NCBI RefSeq assembly: GCF_000154705.2
Contig: NZ_CM002917.1
Span: forward strand, 2,064,461-2,128,460
Reading direction: 5' to 3'
DNA length: 64,000 nucleotides
DNA from: Hoeflea phototrophica DFL-43
GTDB taxonomy: Bacteria; Pseudomonadota; Alphaproteobacteria; Rhizobiales; Rhizobiaceae
Shown here: positions 18,617 through 29,925 of the stretch, one piece after another
How positions within the stretch are numbered: the first letter of the stretch is position 1
Layout: the number at the start of each line of letters is the position of its first letter
Notes under the pieces: generated by a model
Database searches by the model: none
What the model saw: the letters and a program-made list of their open reading frames with translations, nothing else
What the model was told of the DNA's origin: nothing
Position numbers and translations under genes: made by a program

Positions 18617-19336
18617 ATGATGTCACTGCCAAAATTTGCGGTTTGCGTAGGTTTCCTCGCGACGACCCTCTTTTCAGCTTCTTCGGTGCCCGGCCACGCG
18701 TCGGATTATGCGGATTGCCGCGCAGCGGCGGCGCCCGGCATAAACTGGGAAGACTGTGACAGAAAGCTGCTGGTGCTCAGGGGCTCCGATCTGAGCGGCG
18801 CCAATCTGGTCGAGACAAATCTCACGTCCACCGATTTGCGGGAAAGCAATCTGATTGAGGCCAACCTGGAAAAGGCAACATTGTTTCGCGCGTCACTGGC
18901 GGGTTCGAAGGCTACCGGAGCCCGGTTCGACAGGATTGAAGCCTACCGCGCGGATTTCAGCAATCTGGATGCGACTGGCGCCAGTTTCGGCAGTGCCGAG
19001 ATGCAGCGCGCGAAACTGAACAATTCGATGCTTGCAAACACGGATTTCACCAAGGCGGATCTGGGGCGGGCTCAGTTCGATGGCGCCGACATCTCCGGCA
19101 GCCGGTTTTCGCTCGCCAATCTGGCACGCGCCGATTTTCGCGGGACAACTTCAAACGCGGCCTTGGATTTTGACCGTGCCTTCATGTTCCTGGCGCGGCT
19201 CGAAGGCGTTGATCTGTCCACCGCGACAGGCATCACCCAGGCGCAGGTGGACATCGCTTGCGGCGATGACGCAACAGTGCTGCCTGCCGGCCTGACAAAA
19301 CCAGCTGGTTGGCCCTGCAATTTCGAACAGGAATAG
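18617..19336 (+). CDS. Secreted pentapeptide-repeat protein
   Basis: A protein of 239 residues with a signal peptide (residues 1-28, ending GHASD). Pentapeptide A(D/N)LxX repeats run from about residue 55 to 185: GSDLSGANLVETNLTSTDLR, then LIEANLEKATLFRASLAGSK and further copies, forming a right-handed quadrilateral beta-helix. Cys pairs flank the helix (DCRAAA/EDCDRK and DIACGDD/WPCNFE), suited to disulfide-capped ends in the periplasm. A partner cannot be named. Its neighbours give no clear context. Confidence 0.85.
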   Translation: MMSLPKFAVCVGFLATTLFSASSVPGHASDYADCRAAAAPGINWEDCDRKLLVLRGSDLSGANLVETNLTSTDLRESNLIEANLEKATLFRASLAGSKATGARFDRIEAYRADFSNLDATGASFGSAEMQRAKLNNSMLANTDFTKADLGRAQFDGADISGSRFSLANLARADFRGTTSNAALDFDRAFMFLARLEGVDLSTATGITQAQVDIACGDDATVLPAGLTKPAGWPCNFEQE

Positions 19337-19582
19337 GGTCCGGACAGGAGTGGGGCAGCCCCTTTGCAGGACAGTGCCCTGGTAAAGCCGGGTCTCCTCG
19401 TGGCCCTCCTTTTCGCATCAAACCTGCTCGTTGTACTTGCGCCCATCTGGAATTGGCTGTAAGGGCACGCTCATTCCACACGTGGGGCATGGGTTGGTCC
19501 GGGAGAAATCCGGATTGGTCCGCCGGTGGCGCTTATGCGCTCACGCCCTGCGGAGGTTCAACCGGAAACAGGAGAACAAGGC

Positions 19583-20392
19583 ATGGCATTGCCTGATTTT
19601 ACTATGCGCCAGCTGCTTGAAGCCGGCGTCCACTTCGGCCACCAGACTCACCGCTGGAACCCGAAGATGAAGCCGTTCATTTTCGGCGCACGCAACAACC
19701 TTCACATTCTCGATCTCGGCCAGACCGTTCCAATGCTCAATCAGGCATTGAAGCTGGTTTCCGATACCGTGTCCAAGGGCGGCCGCGTTCTGTTCGTCGG
19801 CACCAAGCGCCAGGCTTCGGAAATCGTTGCCGATGCTGCTTCGCGTTCGGCACAGTACTACGTGAACGCCCGTTGGCTCGGCGGCATGCTGACCAACTGG
19901 AAGACGATTTCGCATTCGATCCAGCGTCTGCGCAAGCTCGACGAAATCCTTCAGGCCGAAGCTTCGGGCTTCACCAAGAAGGAACGCCTCAACCTCGAGC
20001 GTGAGCGCGAAAAGCTTGACCGCGCCCTTGGCGGTATCCGCGACATGGGTGGCACGCCCGACCTGATGTTCGTCATCGACACCAACAAGGAAGGCATTGC
20101 CATCCAGGAAGCCAAGCGCCTTGGCATTCCGGTTGTCGCGATCATCGATTCCAACTGCGATCCCGACGTTGTCGATTACCCGATTCCGGGCAATGACGAC
20201 GCCAGCCGCGCCATTTCGCTCTATTGCGATCTGATCAGCCGCGCATGCATCGACGGCATTGCTCGCCAGCAGGGCGCTTCGGGCGTGGACCTGGGTGCAA
20301 TGGATGCTCCGGTTGAGCCGGCGCTCGAAGAGACTGCAGTCGAAGCTCCGGCAGCAGAAGCTCCGGCCGTTGAAGAACCCGCTCAGGCCTAA
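19583..20392 (+). CDS. rpsB: 30S ribosomal protein S2
   Basis: A protein of 269 residues starting at ATG 19583 behind GGAGAAC. The S2 signatures are [20 protein letters not shown] and [20 protein letters not shown], followed by [20 protein letters not shown]. An Ala/Pro/Glu-rich C-terminal tail of about 35 residues is common in rhizobia. It is the first gene of the rpsB-tsf-pyrH-frr run. The 246-nt leader before it (19337-19582) carries no gene I can support; a long leader upstream of rpsB is usual. Confidence 0.98.
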   Translation: MALPDFTMRQLLEAGVHFGHQTHRWNPKMKPFIFGARNNLHILDLGQTVPMLNQALKLVSDTVSKGGRVLFVGTKRQASEIVADAASRSAQYYVNARWLGGMLTNWKTISHSIQRLRKLDEILQAEASGFTKKERLNLEREREKLDRALGGIRDMGGTPDLMFVIDTNKEGIAIQEAKRLGIPVVAIIDSNCDPDVVDYPIPGNDDASRAISLYCDLISRACIDGIARQQGASGVDLGAMDAPVEPALEETAVEAPAAEAPAVEEPAQA

Positions 20393-20415
20393 GCCCCGGG
20401 TTTCGGACCAAACCG

Positions 20416-20445
20416 GCCCGGCGAAGCCAGTGTGCTTTGCCGGGC
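20416..20445 (+). terminator. Hairpin between rpsB and tsf
   Basis: GCCCGGCGAAGC (20416-20427) pairs with GCTTTGCCGGGC (20434-20445), with one G-U, around a 6-nt loop. No T run follows directly, so it may be an attenuator or an RNA stabiliser between rpsB and tsf rather than a full stop. Confidence 0.6.
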
Positions 20446-20544
20446 TGTCATGTTTCAATGGCATGTAAGCATGCCGACACGCGATGACCCGCTTCGTTAA
20501 GCCATATCGGCCGAAGCGGCCGCACCCAGACGAAAGAGGCTGTT

Positions 20545-21468
20545 ATGAGCATTACCGCTGCAATGGTGAAAGAGCTGCGCGACAAGACCGGCGCCGGCAT
20601 GATGGACTGCAAGAAGGCGCTGGCTGAAACCAGCGGTGACATGGAGGCCGCCGTCGACTGGCTGCGCGCCAAGGGCATTGCCAAGGCTGACAAGAAGTCT
20701 GGCCGCACCGCCGCCGAAGGCCTGATTGCTGTGGCGTCCGAAGGCAATTCGGCTGTTGTCGTTGAAGTCAACTCGGAGACAGACTTCGTTGCCCGCAACG
20801 ACGCCTTCCAGGATTTGGCGCGTTCGGTTGCGTCCATCGCACTGGGCACAGACGGTACCGTCGAAGCCCTAGGTGCGGCGACCATGCCTTCGACCGGCAA
20901 GTCGGTTACCGAATCGATCAAGGATGCGGTCGCCCACATCGGCGAGAACATGAACCTGCGTCGTTCGGCCAAGCTTTCGGTCGACAATGGCGTTGTATCA
21001 ACCTACGTCCACAATGCGGTGGCCGATGGTCTTGGCAAGCTCGGTGTTCTCGTCGCCGTCAAGTCGACCGGCAACGCCGAGGCAGTCGCAGCGATCGGCC
21101 GTCAGGTCGCCATGCACATCGCCGCGACCAACCCGCTGGCGTTGACGTCTGATGATGTCGACGCCACCGTCGCCGACCGGGAACGCAACGTGTTCATCGA
21201 GCAGGCGCGCGAATCGGGCAAGCCCGAAGCCATCATCGAGAAGATGGTTGAGGGCCGTATGCGCAAGTTCTTTGAAGAAGTCGCGCTGATGTCCCAGGCC
21301 TTCGTGATGAACCCCGATCAGAGCGTTGCCGAAGCGGTTAAGGCTTCTGAGGCCGATGCGGGCGCACCCGTTGAAGTCGTTGGTTTCATCCGCTTCCAGC
21401 TCGGCGAAGGCATCGAGAAGGAAGAAAGCGATTTCGCAGCCGAGGTTGCGGCGGCCGTTAAGGGCTGA
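20545..21468 (+). CDS. tsf: Elongation factor Ts
   Basis: A protein of 307 residues. The signature for EF-Tu binding is clear: [19 protein letters not shown], then [20 protein letters not shown]. It exchanges GDP for GTP on EF-Tu. AAAGAGG precedes ATG 20545. The order rpsB-tsf-pyrH is standard. Confidence 0.98.
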   Translation: MSITAAMVKELRDKTGAGMMDCKKALAETSGDMEAAVDWLRAKGIAKADKKSGRTAAEGLIAVASEGNSAVVVEVNSETDFVARNDAFQDLARSVASIALGTDGTVEALGAATMPSTGKSVTESIKDAVAHIGENMNLRRSAKLSVDNGVVSTYVHNAVADGLGKLGVLVAVKSTGNAEAVAAIGRQVAMHIAATNPLALTSDDVDATVADRERNVFIEQARESGKPEAIIEKMVEGRMRKFFEEVALMSQAFVMNPDQSVAEAVKASEADAGAPVEVVGFIRFQLGEGIEKEESDFAAEVAAAVKG

Positions 21469-21495
21469 ACAAGCTTCGATTTGTCGAAAAACCGC

Positions 21496-21525
21496 AAGGG
21501 CATCGCGTGACAACGCGGTGCCCTT
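21496..21525 (+). terminator. Hairpin between tsf and pyrH
   Basis: AAGGGCATCGCG (21496-21507) pairs with CGCGGTGCCCTT (21514-21525), 11 of 12 plus a G-U, with a 6-nt loop, 28 nt after the tsf stop. There is no T run, so it is probably a partial terminator. Confidence 0.6.
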
Positions 21526-21563
21526 CGTGTATCCGGGCCTGAGTTAATCATCCAGGCCATTGC

Positions 21564-22286
21564 ATGACTTCCCAACCACTCTACAAACGCGTCCTCCTCA
21601 AAGCCTCCGGCGAAGCGCTGATGGGCGGCCAGGGCTTCGGCATCGATGTGGCCGTGGCCGACCGTATTGCGGCCGATATCGCAGAAGTACGTGGGCTCGG
21701 CGTCGAGGTCGGAGTCGTGGTCGGCGGCGGCAATATCTTCCGCGGCGTGGCCGTTGCATCAAAGGGTGGCGACCGCGTGACCGGCGACCACATGGGGATG
21801 CTGGCCACCGTGATCAACGCGCTGGCTCTTGCCACCTCGCTGCGCAAGCTCGGCGTCGACACGGAGGTGCTTTCAGCAATCTCCATGCCCGAGATCTGCC
21901 AGAGCTTTTCGCAGCGCGCGGCGCTCCATCACCTGGAAAAAGGCCGCGTGGTAATCTTTGCCGGTGGCACCGGCAATCCGTTCTTTACCACCGACTCCGC
22001 TGCTGCCCTTCGTGCCGCAGAAATGGGCGCGGAAGCCATCCTCAAAGGCACCCAGGTCGACGGGATCTATTCCGCCGATCCGAAAAAGGATCCCAACGCG
22101 ACACGTTTTGATACGTTGACGCACGATGAGGTGCTGAACAAGGGGCTGGCGGTGATGGATATTGCAGCCGTAGCGCTGGCGCGCGAAAACGCGATCCCCA
22201 TCGTGGTGTTTTCGATTCATGAAAAGGGCGCATTTGCAAAGATCATGGTCGGCGGTGGCCGAGCCACCATTGTCCGCGATCATTGA
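21564..22286 (+). CDS. pyrH: Uridylate kinase
   Basis: A protein of 240 residues of the amino-acid-kinase fold: RVLLKASGEALMG, VVGGGNIFRGV and IFAGGTGNPFFTTDSAAALR. It phosphorylates UMP to UDP and feeds pyrimidine nucleotide synthesis. It lies between tsf and frr as expected. Confidence 0.98.
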   Translation: MTSQPLYKRVLLKASGEALMGGQGFGIDVAVADRIAADIAEVRGLGVEVGVVVGGGNIFRGVAVASKGGDRVTGDHMGMLATVINALALATSLRKLGVDTEVLSAISMPEICQSFSQRAALHHLEKGRVVIFAGGTGNPFFTTDSAAALRAAEMGAEAILKGTQVDGIYSADPKKDPNATRFDTLTHDEVLNKGLAVMDIAAVALARENAIPIVVFSIHEKGAFAKIMVGGGRATIVRDH

Positions 22287-22352
22287 AGCAGGGATGCCCG
22301 TTTATGAGGCGCATGCCGCTGGGCAAGGTTTGGATATCAGGAGGGACTGTTG

Positions 22353-22913
22353 ATGAGTGACGCTGCTGACTCAAAAGAACTCAAACGTCGTATGGATGGC
22401 GCGATCAACGCGTTCAAGAGCGACATCGCATCTTTGCGCACAGGACGTGCTTCGGCCAATGTTCTTGATCCCGTCATGGTGGAAGCCTACGGCTCCAAGG
22501 TGCCGCTCAACCAGGTGGCCAACGTGACCGTGCCCGAGCCTCGCATGCTTGGCGTGTCCGTTTGGGACAAACAGATGGTTGGTGCGGTTGATCGCGGTAT
22601 CCGCGAAGCCAATCTGGGCCTCAATCCGATTGTCGATGGCCAGAATCTCAGAATTCCGCTGCCGGAACTCAACGAGGAACGACGCAAATCCCTGGTCAAG
22701 GTGTCCCACACCTATGCCGAGAATGCCCGCGTGGCGATCCGCAATGTCCGCCGCGATGGCATGGACACGCTGAAGAAGGCCGAGAAGGATGGCGATATAA
22801 GCCAGGATGACAGCCGCCGCGAATCGGATCAGGTTCAGAAAATGACTGATGAGATGATCTCGGAAATCGACCGCCTGCTGGTCGATAAGGAAAAGGAAAT
22901 CATGCAGGTCTAG
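22353..22913 (+). CDS. frr: Ribosome recycling factor
   Basis: A protein of 186 residues from ATG 22353 (a TTG at 22350 is also in frame), 8 nt behind GGAGGGA. The RRF signatures are [40 protein letters not shown] and the C-terminal long helix ending [12 protein letters not shown]. It splits post-termination ribosomes together with EF-G. Confidence 0.98.
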   Translation: MSDAADSKELKRRMDGAINAFKSDIASLRTGRASANVLDPVMVEAYGSKVPLNQVANVTVPEPRMLGVSVWDKQMVGAVDRGIREANLGLNPIVDGQNLRIPLPELNEERRKSLVKVSHTYAENARVAIRNVRRDGMDTLKKAEKDGDISQDDSRRESDQVQKMTDEMISEIDRLLVDKEKEIMQV

Positions 22914-22951
22914 GTTCGACGCGCGTTCCAAGGAGGCTAGAGGCCGAAACG

Positions 22952-23698
22952 ATGCAGCTTGATCGACCCAGCAAGACGCCAAGGCACGTCGCCATCATCA
23001 TGGATGGCAATGGCCGGTGGGCGGGTGCGCGTGGATTGGCCCGCACCGCCGGGCACCGGGCAGGGGTCGAACGGGTCCGCGAAGCCGTACGTACCGCGCA
23101 TGAGGCGAACATCGAATACCTGACGCTGTTCGCGTTTTCGTCGGAAAACTGGAACCGCCCGGAGGAAGAGGTCTCGGACCTCATGGGTATCCTGAAGTAC
23201 TTCATCCGCAAGGATTTGGCCGAGCTCCATCGCGAGAACGTCTGTGTCAAGGTCATCGGTTGCAGGCAGTCGCTCAAGCCTGATATTCGCGGGCTGCTCG
23301 ATGAGGCCGAGGACCGGACCCGGGGAAACACCGGTGTCACCCTTGTGATCGCTTTCAACTACGGTTCGCGCAATGAACTGGTGCGTGCCACCCGGCTGAT
23401 CGCCGAGGCGGTGCAGGCAGGACAGCTCGACCCATGCTCGATCAACGAACATAGCCTCTCGGCCTTCGTCGACACTGCAGGCATTCCCGATCCCGATCTC
23501 GTGATCCGCACCAGCGGTGAACAACGCTTGTCGAACTTCCTTTTGTGGCAGGCCGCCTATTCAGAGTTCGTCTTTCTGCCTTGCCTCTGGCCGGACTTTG
23601 ACCGTCAGGCATTCTTAAATGCTTTGGACGAGTACAGCCGCCGTGACCGCCGTTTTGGGGCGATCCCGGCCAGAGCTGAACGTGCGGTTGGTTCCTGA
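22952..23698 (+). CDS. uppS: Isoprenyl transferase (undecaprenyl-diphosphate synthase)
   Basis: A protein of 248 residues. The cis-prenyltransferase motifs are present: [17 protein letters not shown] with the catalytic Asp, [13 protein letters not shown], and the C-terminal [19 protein letters not shown]. It makes the C55 lipid carrier precursor for peptidoglycan and polysaccharides. Its stop overlaps the cdsA start by one base. Confidence 0.97.
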   Translation: MQLDRPSKTPRHVAIIMDGNGRWAGARGLARTAGHRAGVERVREAVRTAHEANIEYLTLFAFSSENWNRPEEEVSDLMGILKYFIRKDLAELHRENVCVKVIGCRQSLKPDIRGLLDEAEDRTRGNTGVTLVIAFNYGSRNELVRATRLIAEAVQAGQLDPCSINEHSLSAFVDTAGIPDPDLVIRTSGEQRLSNFLLWQAAYSEFVFLPCLWPDFDRQAFLNALDEYSRRDRRFGAIPARAERAVGS

Positions 23699-24534
23699 TG
23701 TCGCCCGAACTGCGGCTGCGTATCATTTCCGGCGTAATACTTGGGATCTTGGTTCTGGCCACGATCTGGGCCGGTGGGCTCTGGTTCCGAGCTTTGGCGA
23801 CGCTTATCATGGTTTTGATCCATTACGAATTCTCAACAATCGTCGGAGCGCCGCAGAAAACACCGCTTGCCAATGCGATTGGCTGGCTGGCTGTTCTGGC
23901 AACTGGCGTATTCATCATGACTTCGCTTCCCGCCATGGCGCTTGCTGCAATAGCGATCGGTGCCGCCGGCGCCGCCTTCTCCGGTCTCAGAAGTGGGGCA
24001 GGGATCTGGTCGGCAACCGCCGTTCTTTATGCAGGCTTTTCCGGGCTGGCACTGGCTGAAATTCGCGGCGAGGGGCTGTTCGGGCTGTTTGCCATGCTGT
24101 TCGTGATTGCCATCGTTTGGTCGACTGATACGCTTGCCTATTTCTGCGGCCGTGCACTGGGTGGGCCCAAGCTTGCGCCGCGCATATCGCCTGGCAAGAC
24201 CTGGTCCGGCGCCATTTTTGGCGCGGCGGCTGGTGTTGCGGCCGGAATAGGGGTGGCACTTGCCATCCGCCAAGGTGGAGGCTGGATGTTGCCGCTGGTC
24301 GCCCTTGCCCTGTCAGCAGCGTCGCAACTGGGCGATCTTTTCGAATCTTGGGTCAAGCGCCGTTTTGGCGCCAAGGACTCAAGTCATCTGATTCCCGGCC
24401 ACGGCGGCGTCATGGATCGGGTCGATGGCCTTGTCTTTGCCGCATTCGCGGCCTTTCTGATCGGGAATGTGCTGCCATTGGCCGATCATGCCAGCGCAGC
24501 TGACGAGCTTGCGGCAAGGTTGCTTGGTTTATAA
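23698..24534 (+). CDS. cdsA: Phosphatidate cytidylyltransferase
   Basis: A protein of 278 residues with about eight membrane segments. The CDP-diglyceride synthase signature is near the C-terminus: VKRRFGAKDSSHLIPGHGGV then MDRVDGLVFAA. It converts phosphatidic acid and CTP to CDP-diacylglycerol. It is coupled to uppS (TGATG overlap) and followed 89 nt later by rseP. Confidence 0.96.
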   Translation: MSPELRLRIISGVILGILVLATIWAGGLWFRALATLIMVLIHYEFSTIVGAPQKTPLANAIGWLAVLATGVFIMTSLPAMALAAIAIGAAGAAFSGLRSGAGIWSATAVLYAGFSGLALAEIRGEGLFGLFAMLFVIAIVWSTDTLAYFCGRALGGPKLAPRISPGKTWSGAIFGAAAGVAAGIGVALAIRQGGGWMLPLVALALSAASQLGDLFESWVKRRFGAKDSSHLIPGHGGVMDRVDGLVFAAFAAFLIGNVLPLADHASAADELAARLLGL

Positions 24535-24623
24535 CTCTTGCCATCGTTGGGCGTAACACCAACTGTTGCGCCAGAGCGAGGTCATGCGGTTCCGATGCCG
24601 CATCCCGAAAGGATACGAGAATC

Positions 24624-25757
24624 ATGGAATTACTGACATCATCGGCCGGAAACATACTCAGCGCCCTTCCGCCGTTTCTGCTGGTGCTTACCATTGTCGT
24701 TTTCTTTCATGAACTGGGGCACTATCTGGTTGGCCGGTGGTGCGGGATCCGGGCGGAGGTGTTCTCTGTCGGATTCGGGCGCGAGCTGATTGGCTTCACC
24801 GACCGTCACGGCACGCGGTGGAAATTGTCATTGGTCCCGCTCGGTGGCTATGTGAAATTTCTCGGTGACGAGAATGCGACGAGCCTGCCGACCGGAGGCG
24901 AAGGGCCCGCGCTGAGCGAGGCTGAACGTGCGCAAGCCTTTCCAAATGCGGCGCTTTGGCGCCGGGCGGCGACCGTCGCAGCCGGCCCAATCGCCAATTT
25001 CATACTGGCCATTGCCATTTTCGCGGTCATGTTCGGTCTCAATGGCCGCATGATCGCCGATCCGGTGGTTGCCGAAGTCCAGGCCGAAAGTGCAGCTCAG
25101 GCCGCCGGCATACTGCCCGGTGATCGCTTTGTTGCGATTGACGATACGCCGGTTGAGACCTTTGACGATGTCCAACGCTATGTTTCGGTTCGTCCGGGCG
25201 TCGCCATAACGATCACCATGGACCGCAACGGTTCACCCGTGGACCTGACGCTGACTCCGGTGCGCACCGAGATTGCCGACAATTTCGGCAACAAGATGGA
25301 AGTGGGTCGGATCGGCGTGATCACCAACACCGATGCAGGCAATTTCCGGGTGCGCGAATATGGCCCGCTGGAGGCCGTCGGGGAGGGCGTTGCCCAGAGT
25401 TGGTACATTGTGACCCGCACGGTCGATTACATCGGCAACATCATCATCGGGCGCGAAAAGCCTGATCAGCTTGGTGGACCGATCCGTGTTGCCAAATACT
25501 CCAAGGACATGTCCACACTCGGGATTGCTGCCCTGATCCAGCTTGCGGCGGTGCTCTCGGTGTCCATCGGACTCCTCAACCTCATGCCGATCCCCATGCT
25601 TGATGGTGGCCATCTGGTGTTTTACGCATTTGAAGCGGTGCGGGGGCGCCCGCCAGGGGAGGTCGTGCAGGAATGGGCCTACAGGTTCGGCCTGACGGTT
25701 GTGCTGGCCTTGATGCTGTTTGCCACATGGAATGACGTCACAATGCTGATTGGGTAA
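24624..25757 (+). CDS. rseP: RIP metalloprotease RseP (site-2 protease)
   Basis: A protein of 377 residues. The zinc-binding HELGH motif is in the first helix (FFHELGHYLVGRW), with one PDZ domain in the middle (about residues 130-220), then NLMPIPMLDGGHLVFYAFE, the third zinc ligand region. It cleaves transmembrane anti-sigma factors and signal-peptide remnants within the membrane. It lies directly upstream of bamA. Confidence 0.96.
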   Translation: MELLTSSAGNILSALPPFLLVLTIVVFFHELGHYLVGRWCGIRAEVFSVGFGRELIGFTDRHGTRWKLSLVPLGGYVKFLGDENATSLPTGGEGPALSEAERAQAFPNAALWRRAATVAAGPIANFILAIAIFAVMFGLNGRMIADPVVAEVQAESAAQAAGILPGDRFVAIDDTPVETFDDVQRYVSVRPGVAITITMDRNGSPVDLTLTPVRTEIADNFGNKMEVGRIGVITNTDAGNFRVREYGPLEAVGEGVAQSWYIVTRTVDYIGNIIIGREKPDQLGGPIRVAKYSKDMSTLGIAALIQLAAVLSVSIGLLNLMPIPMLDGGHLVFYAFEAVRGRPPGEVVQEWAYRFGLTVVLALMLFATWNDVTMLIG

Positions 25758-25976
25758 ACCGCTTCGTCGGTTGATAAGGACCAGTCCGTCGTGCTAACGG
25801 ATTGTTAACCTTGAAATTGCTCGGACGTGGCGAAAGCGCAACGTTCGGGTGGGAAGTAAACAGAAATTAACCGCGTCCCTTGCTTGTGTATCAAAAGCGG
25901 GTAAAACAGGCGCAAGCATGACTCACGGTGCGTGTCTCCGATTTGGGGCATCCGGGTAAAAAAGGTAAGAAGATCA

Positions 25977-28337
25977 ATGAAGGCCGGTTCAAATCTTTTG
26001 AACGCTGTGTCGGCGATTGCGCTGAGTGCGGGGATTGTAGTGGCAGGTGCGGGCGTTGTTTCGTTCGCCACAGTGACCGTGGCGGAAGCCGCAGTCATCA
26101 GCAGGGTTGATGTCCGCGGCAATTCCCGCGTTGACGCATCGACTGTCAGGGGCAACCTGACCATCACCCCGGGCGCTCAGTTCAACAACAACGACATTGA
26201 TGAATCGGTTAAGCGCTTGTTCTCCACAGGTCTATTCTCCGATGTGCGAATCAGTGTTTCCGGGTCTACCCTGATCGTCGAGGTCGAGGAAAACCAGATC
26301 ATCAATCAGGTGGTGTTCAACGGCAACAAGAAGCTCAAGGATGCAGACCTTAAGCAGGTGGTGCAGAGCCGTCAGCTCGGTGCCTACAATGATCTGAGCC
26401 TCCAGGCCGATGTTCAGGCTATCCGCGATGCCTATTCGGCGATCGGACGCAGCGATGCGACCGTGACCACGCGTCTGGTCCCGGTTGCCGGCGGCCGCGT
26501 CAACGTGGCCTTCGAGATCAACGAAGGCGATCGGACCAAGATCGCTTCTATCAATTTTGTGGGCAATCAGGCTTTCGGTGACGGCCGTCTTGCCGATGTC
26601 ATCACCACCAAGCGCTCGGGCATGCTGTCGTTCCTGACCCGCAAGGATGTCTATGATGAAGACAAGCTGCGTGCGGACGAGGAGCTGCTGCGCCGGTTCT
26701 ACTACAACCGCGGTTACGCCGACTTCCGGGTCATCTCTTCCTTCGCTGAGCTGGATGAGACGAACAACGAATACGTCGTCACCATCACGGTGGAAGAGGG
26801 CGAGCGCTATGTCTTTGGTGACGTAAGCATCGAGAGCACCGTTCCGGGTATCGATTCTGACTCGCTCAAGGGCTTGATTGAAACCCGCTCGGGCGCGGTC
26901 TACAGCGCCAAGGATGTGGAAGATACCATTCTGGCGATTTCCGATCGTGTTGCCACCCAGGGCTACCCGTTTGCCCAGATCACCCCACGTGGTGACCGCG
27001 ATTACAACAATCGCACCATCTCCGTGGTTTACTTGGTTGATGAAGGCACGCGCGCCTATGTTGAGCGTATCGAGATCCGCGGCAACACCCGGACTCGCGA
27101 CTATGTGATCCGCCGCGAATTTGATTTGTCGGAAGGCGATGCTTTCAACCAGGTTCTGGTTCGCCGTGCAAAAGAGCGTCTGGAAGCTCTCAAGTTCTTC
27201 ACCTCGGTCAATATTTCCACCCAGCCGGGCTCACAGCCTGACCGTGTGGTTCTGATCGTTGATGTTCAGGATGACTCCACCGGTGAATTCGGAGTTGGCG
27301 GCGGCTTCTCCAATTCCGATGGCTTCTCAGCCACGGTTGACATCACGGAACGGAATTTCCTCGGTCGCGGCCAGTTCATCCGGGCTTCGGTAGGCGGTGG
27401 TGAGGATTCGCGCGACTACAGTCTCTCCTTCACCGAGCCATACTTCCTTGGCTACCGGCTGGCGGCAGGCTTTGACCTCTTCAAGAATACAGATTCGAGC
27501 TATGATGGGTTCGACATCGACAATCAGGGGATTAATCTGCGTATCGGAGCGCCGATCACAGAAAACATCTATCTGTCCACGGCGTTCAGATATACCCAGA
27601 CAGAGTACTCCGACGTCACCTTGACATCGATTACGTCGATGCCCGAACGCAATGCCGTTCAGCGGGCCATCAACAATGGCGGCCATGATGTTGCATCATT
27701 GTCCTATACGCTTTCCTACAGCACGCTGGACAATCGCACCCTGCCACGCGAAGGCGTGTCGGCCTACCTGACTCAGGAATATGCTGGTTTCGGAGGAGAT
27801 TCCGAGTACATAAAGACCACGGCCAAGGCGAATTATTTCCACATGCTGTCTGAATCCGCCGACATGATCGGTCAGGTTTCTGTTGGCGCCGGGCACGTCA
27901 CAGGCGTTGGCGACGATAACTTGCGGGTTTTTGACCACCTTTTTGTTGGTCAGAAGATAATTCGCGGCTTTGACACACGCGGTATTGGGCCACGGGTTTT
28001 CAATGGCACGACAGAAGTTGGTGCTGCCGGAGGCACGACCTACTTCAACGGCACGGTTGAGGTTTCTTCGCCAATGCCGTTGATTTCGCGTGATATGGGA
28101 CTGCGGTTCAACGTCTTCGCAGATGCAGCCACGCTTTACGGCAACGATATATCTGCAGCGGATTTCGGCACCCAAACCCTCGTCGGATCCGACATGGAAT
28201 GGCGGGCATCGATTGGCGCCGGCGTTTCCTGGGCATCTCCCTTCGGACCGTTGCGCGTCTATTATGCTGAGCCTGTGGTCAAGGAAAGCTTCGACGATAT
28301 CAAGAAGTTTGGATTTGGCGCCTCGACGCGCTTCTAA
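25977..28337 (+). CDS. bamA: Outer-membrane protein assembly factor BamA
   Basis: A protein of about 786 residues. I use ATG 25977, which follows AAGGTAAGAAG and gives a clean signal peptide ending AEA-AVISR; a GTG at 25932 would add 15 residues. Five POTRA repeats (about 35-430) are followed by a 16-strand barrel. The barrel contains the conserved loop-6 motif [12 protein letters not shown], and the last residue is Phe (GFGASTRF), the beta-signal. It inserts beta-barrel proteins, including the autotransporter class at the left edge of this window. Confidence 0.97.
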   Translation: MKAGSNLLNAVSAIALSAGIVVAGAGVVSFATVTVAEAAVISRVDVRGNSRVDASTVRGNLTITPGAQFNNNDIDESVKRLFSTGLFSDVRISVSGSTLIVEVEENQIINQVVFNGNKKLKDADLKQVVQSRQLGAYNDLSLQADVQAIRDAYSAIGRSDATVTTRLVPVAGGRVNVAFEINEGDRTKIASINFVGNQAFGDGRLADVITTKRSGMLSFLTRKDVYDEDKLRADEELLRRFYYNRGYADFRVISSFAELDETNNEYVVTITVEEGERYVFGDVSIESTVPGIDSDSLKGLIETRSGAVYSAKDVEDTILAISDRVATQGYPFAQITPRGDRDYNNRTISVVYLVDEGTRAYVERIEIRGNTRTRDYVIRREFDLSEGDAFNQVLVRRAKERLEALKFFTSVNISTQPGSQPDRVVLIVDVQDDSTGEFGVGGGFSNSDGFSATVDITERNFLGRGQFIRASVGGGEDSRDYSLSFTEPYFLGYRLAAGFDLFKNTDSSYDGFDIDNQGINLRIGAPITENIYLSTAFRYTQTEYSDVTLTSITSMPERNAVQRAINNGGHDVASLSYTLSYSTLDNRTLPREGVSAYLTQEYAGFGGDSEYIKTTAKANYFHMLSESADMIGQVSVGAGHVTGVGDDNLRVFDHLFVGQKIIRGFDTRGIGPRVFNGTTEVGAAGGTTYFNGTVEVSSPMPLISRDMGLRFNVFADAATLYGNDISAADFGTQTLVGSDMEWRASIGAGVSWASPFGPLRVYYAEPVVKESFDDIKKFGFGASTRF

Positions 28338-28342
28338 CAAGA

Positions 28343-28368
28343 ACCGGGAGGCGGCAACGCCTCCCGGT
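28343..28368 (+). terminator. Perfect hairpin between bamA and lpxD
   Basis: ACCGGGAGGCG (28343-28353) and CGCCTCCCGGT (28358-28368) form an 11-bp perfect stem closed by a GCAA tetraloop, 5 nt after the bamA stop and 20 nt before lpxD. There is no T run, so it probably modulates transcript stability or level rather than ending transcription. Confidence 0.7.
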
Positions 28369-28387
28369 CGGCATTCCCGGTTCCCTT

Positions 28388-29455
28388 ATGGACACAATCA
28401 GCTTTTTTCCGCCGCATGAAGGCATGTCGCTTTCAGATCTTGCTGATCTTTGCGGTGCGGAATTGGATGATCCCTCATTCGCCGAACGGCGGGTGACCGG
28501 TGTAGCGCCGCTGTCAGGTGCAGGCGCTGATGAAATTACATTCGCAAATTCACGTAAATCGCTGCCTGATTTGAAAAAATCGCGTGCAGGAGCGGTTTTT
28601 GTAAGCGCCAACAACAGTGTGCATGCACCCGAAGGTGTCGCTGTTCTTGTCACTGAAGCGCCTCAGACCGCATTTGCCCTTGCTGCAGCGCAATTGGTTC
28701 CGTGCTCGATGCAGCCAATGGTGCTGGGAGGCGAAACCGGTGTTGTAAGCACCGGAGCCCATGTCGATCCTGACGCTCGGCTGGAGCCGGGCGTGACAGT
28801 CGCGTTTGGAGCGGTGATCGGCGCCGGATCTGAAATTGGCGCGGGTACCGTCATCGCGGCGGGCGCCGCCGTCGGCCCTGGCTGCCGTATCGGCCGCAAC
28901 TGCCATATTGGCCATGGTGTATCGATCCAGCATGCCTTGATCGGATCCGGCGTCATCATTCATCCAGGTGCGCGGATCGGTCAGGACGGATTTGGCTACG
29001 CGCCTGGTCCCAAGGGATTGCTGAAGATCCCGCAAATTGGCCGCGTGATCATTCAGGATGATGTTGAGATCGGTGCGAACACGACCATCGACAGAGGCGC
29101 GCTTGACGATACGGTGATCGGTGAGGGGACCAAGATCGACAATCTGGTTCAAATTGGCCACAATGTGCGCATAGGCCGACATTGCGTGTTGGTTGCGCAG
29201 GTTGGCGTGGCGGGCAGCGCGACAATTGGCAATGGGGTCATGATAGGCGGTGCTGCGGGGGTCAACGGTCACGTCACGATTGGTGATGGCGTTCAGCTGG
29301 CAGCGATGAGCGGCGCAGCAACGGATATCCCTGCGGGTGCGCGTTGGGGCGGCCAGCCTGCGCGTCCGATGCGTGGGTTTCTGCGCGATGCAGCGGATGC
29401 CAATGCCCGTGCATTCGGCAAGGAAAAGCGACAGAAAGGTGACGGGAAGAAATGA
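28388..29455 (+). CDS. lpxD: UDP-3-O-(3-hydroxyacyl)glucosamine N-acyltransferase
   Basis: A protein of 355 residues. An N-terminal uridine-binding domain (about 1-100) is followed by a left-handed beta-helix of hexapeptide repeats such as [20 protein letters not shown]. The active-site region [11 protein letters not shown] is present, with a catalytic-type His in [11 protein letters not shown]. It adds the N-linked acyl chain in lipid A synthesis. Its stop overlaps the fabZ start (ATGA). Confidence 0.96.
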   Translation: MDTISFFPPHEGMSLSDLADLCGAELDDPSFAERRVTGVAPLSGAGADEITFANSRKSLPDLKKSRAGAVFVSANNSVHAPEGVAVLVTEAPQTAFALAAAQLVPCSMQPMVLGGETGVVSTGAHVDPDARLEPGVTVAFGAVIGAGSEIGAGTVIAAGAAVGPGCRIGRNCHIGHGVSIQHALIGSGVIIHPGARIGQDGFGYAPGPKGLLKIPQIGRVIIQDDVEIGANTTIDRGALDDTVIGEGTKIDNLVQIGHNVRIGRHCVLVAQVGVAGSATIGNGVMIGGAAGVNGHVTIGDGVQLAAMSGAATDIPAGARWGGQPARPMRGFLRDAADANARAFGKEKRQKGDGKK

Positions 29456-29925
29456 CGCAAGAGGCGATCACATCACTCGCAAGCGCCGATATCCGGGACA
29501 TCATGCGGTTGTTGCCGCATCGCTACCCATTTTTGCTGGTTGACCGGATTGTTGAGATTGATTCCGATAACTCAGCCATTGGCCTGAAAAACGTGACCGC
29601 CAGCGAACCTCATTTCACCGGCCACTTTCCGGGCAATCCAATCATGCCCGGTGTTCTGATCATCGAAGGTATGGCGCAGACGGCAGGCGCGATTTGCGCA
29701 AGGGCCAAAGGCGGAGGCGACAACCTGGTTTATTTCATGACCATTGATAACGCCAAGTTCCGTAAACCCGTCGTGCCTGGTGATCGGCTTGAATACCATG
29801 TCACAAAGATCAAGCAGCGTGGCAACATCTGGCGCTTCCATTGCGAGGCAATGGTTGATGGCTCCAAGGTGGCTGAAGCTGACATTGGAGCTATGCTGGC
29901 TCCCTCAGAAAGCGAGACGGCATGA
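29452..29925 (+). CDS. fabZ: 3-hydroxyacyl-ACP dehydratase FabZ
   Basis: A protein of 157 residues with a hot-dog fold. The catalytic motif [20 protein letters not shown] contains the His, and the Glu lies in IIEGMAQ. It dehydrates 3-hydroxyacyl-ACP in fatty-acid elongation, sharing substrate with LpxA and LpxD. It overlaps both neighbours by 4 nt, so lpxD-fabZ-lpxA are translationally coupled. Confidence 0.97.
   Translation: MTQEAITSLASADIRDIMRLLPHRYPFLLVDRIVEIDSDNSAIGLKNVTASEPHFTGHFPGNPIMPGVLIIEGMAQTAGAICARAKGGGDNLVYFMTIDNAKFRKPVVPGDRLEYHVTKIKQRGNIWRFHCEAMVDGSKVAEADIGAMLAPSESETA

Noticed and set aside
20416..21525. Riboswitch in the rpsB-tsf-pyrH spacers
   Set aside because: The visible structures are simple hairpins without a recognisable aptamer core.
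25758..25976. CtrA sites (TTAA-N7-TTAA) upstream of bamA
   Set aside because: Single TTAA elements occur but none at the required spacing.
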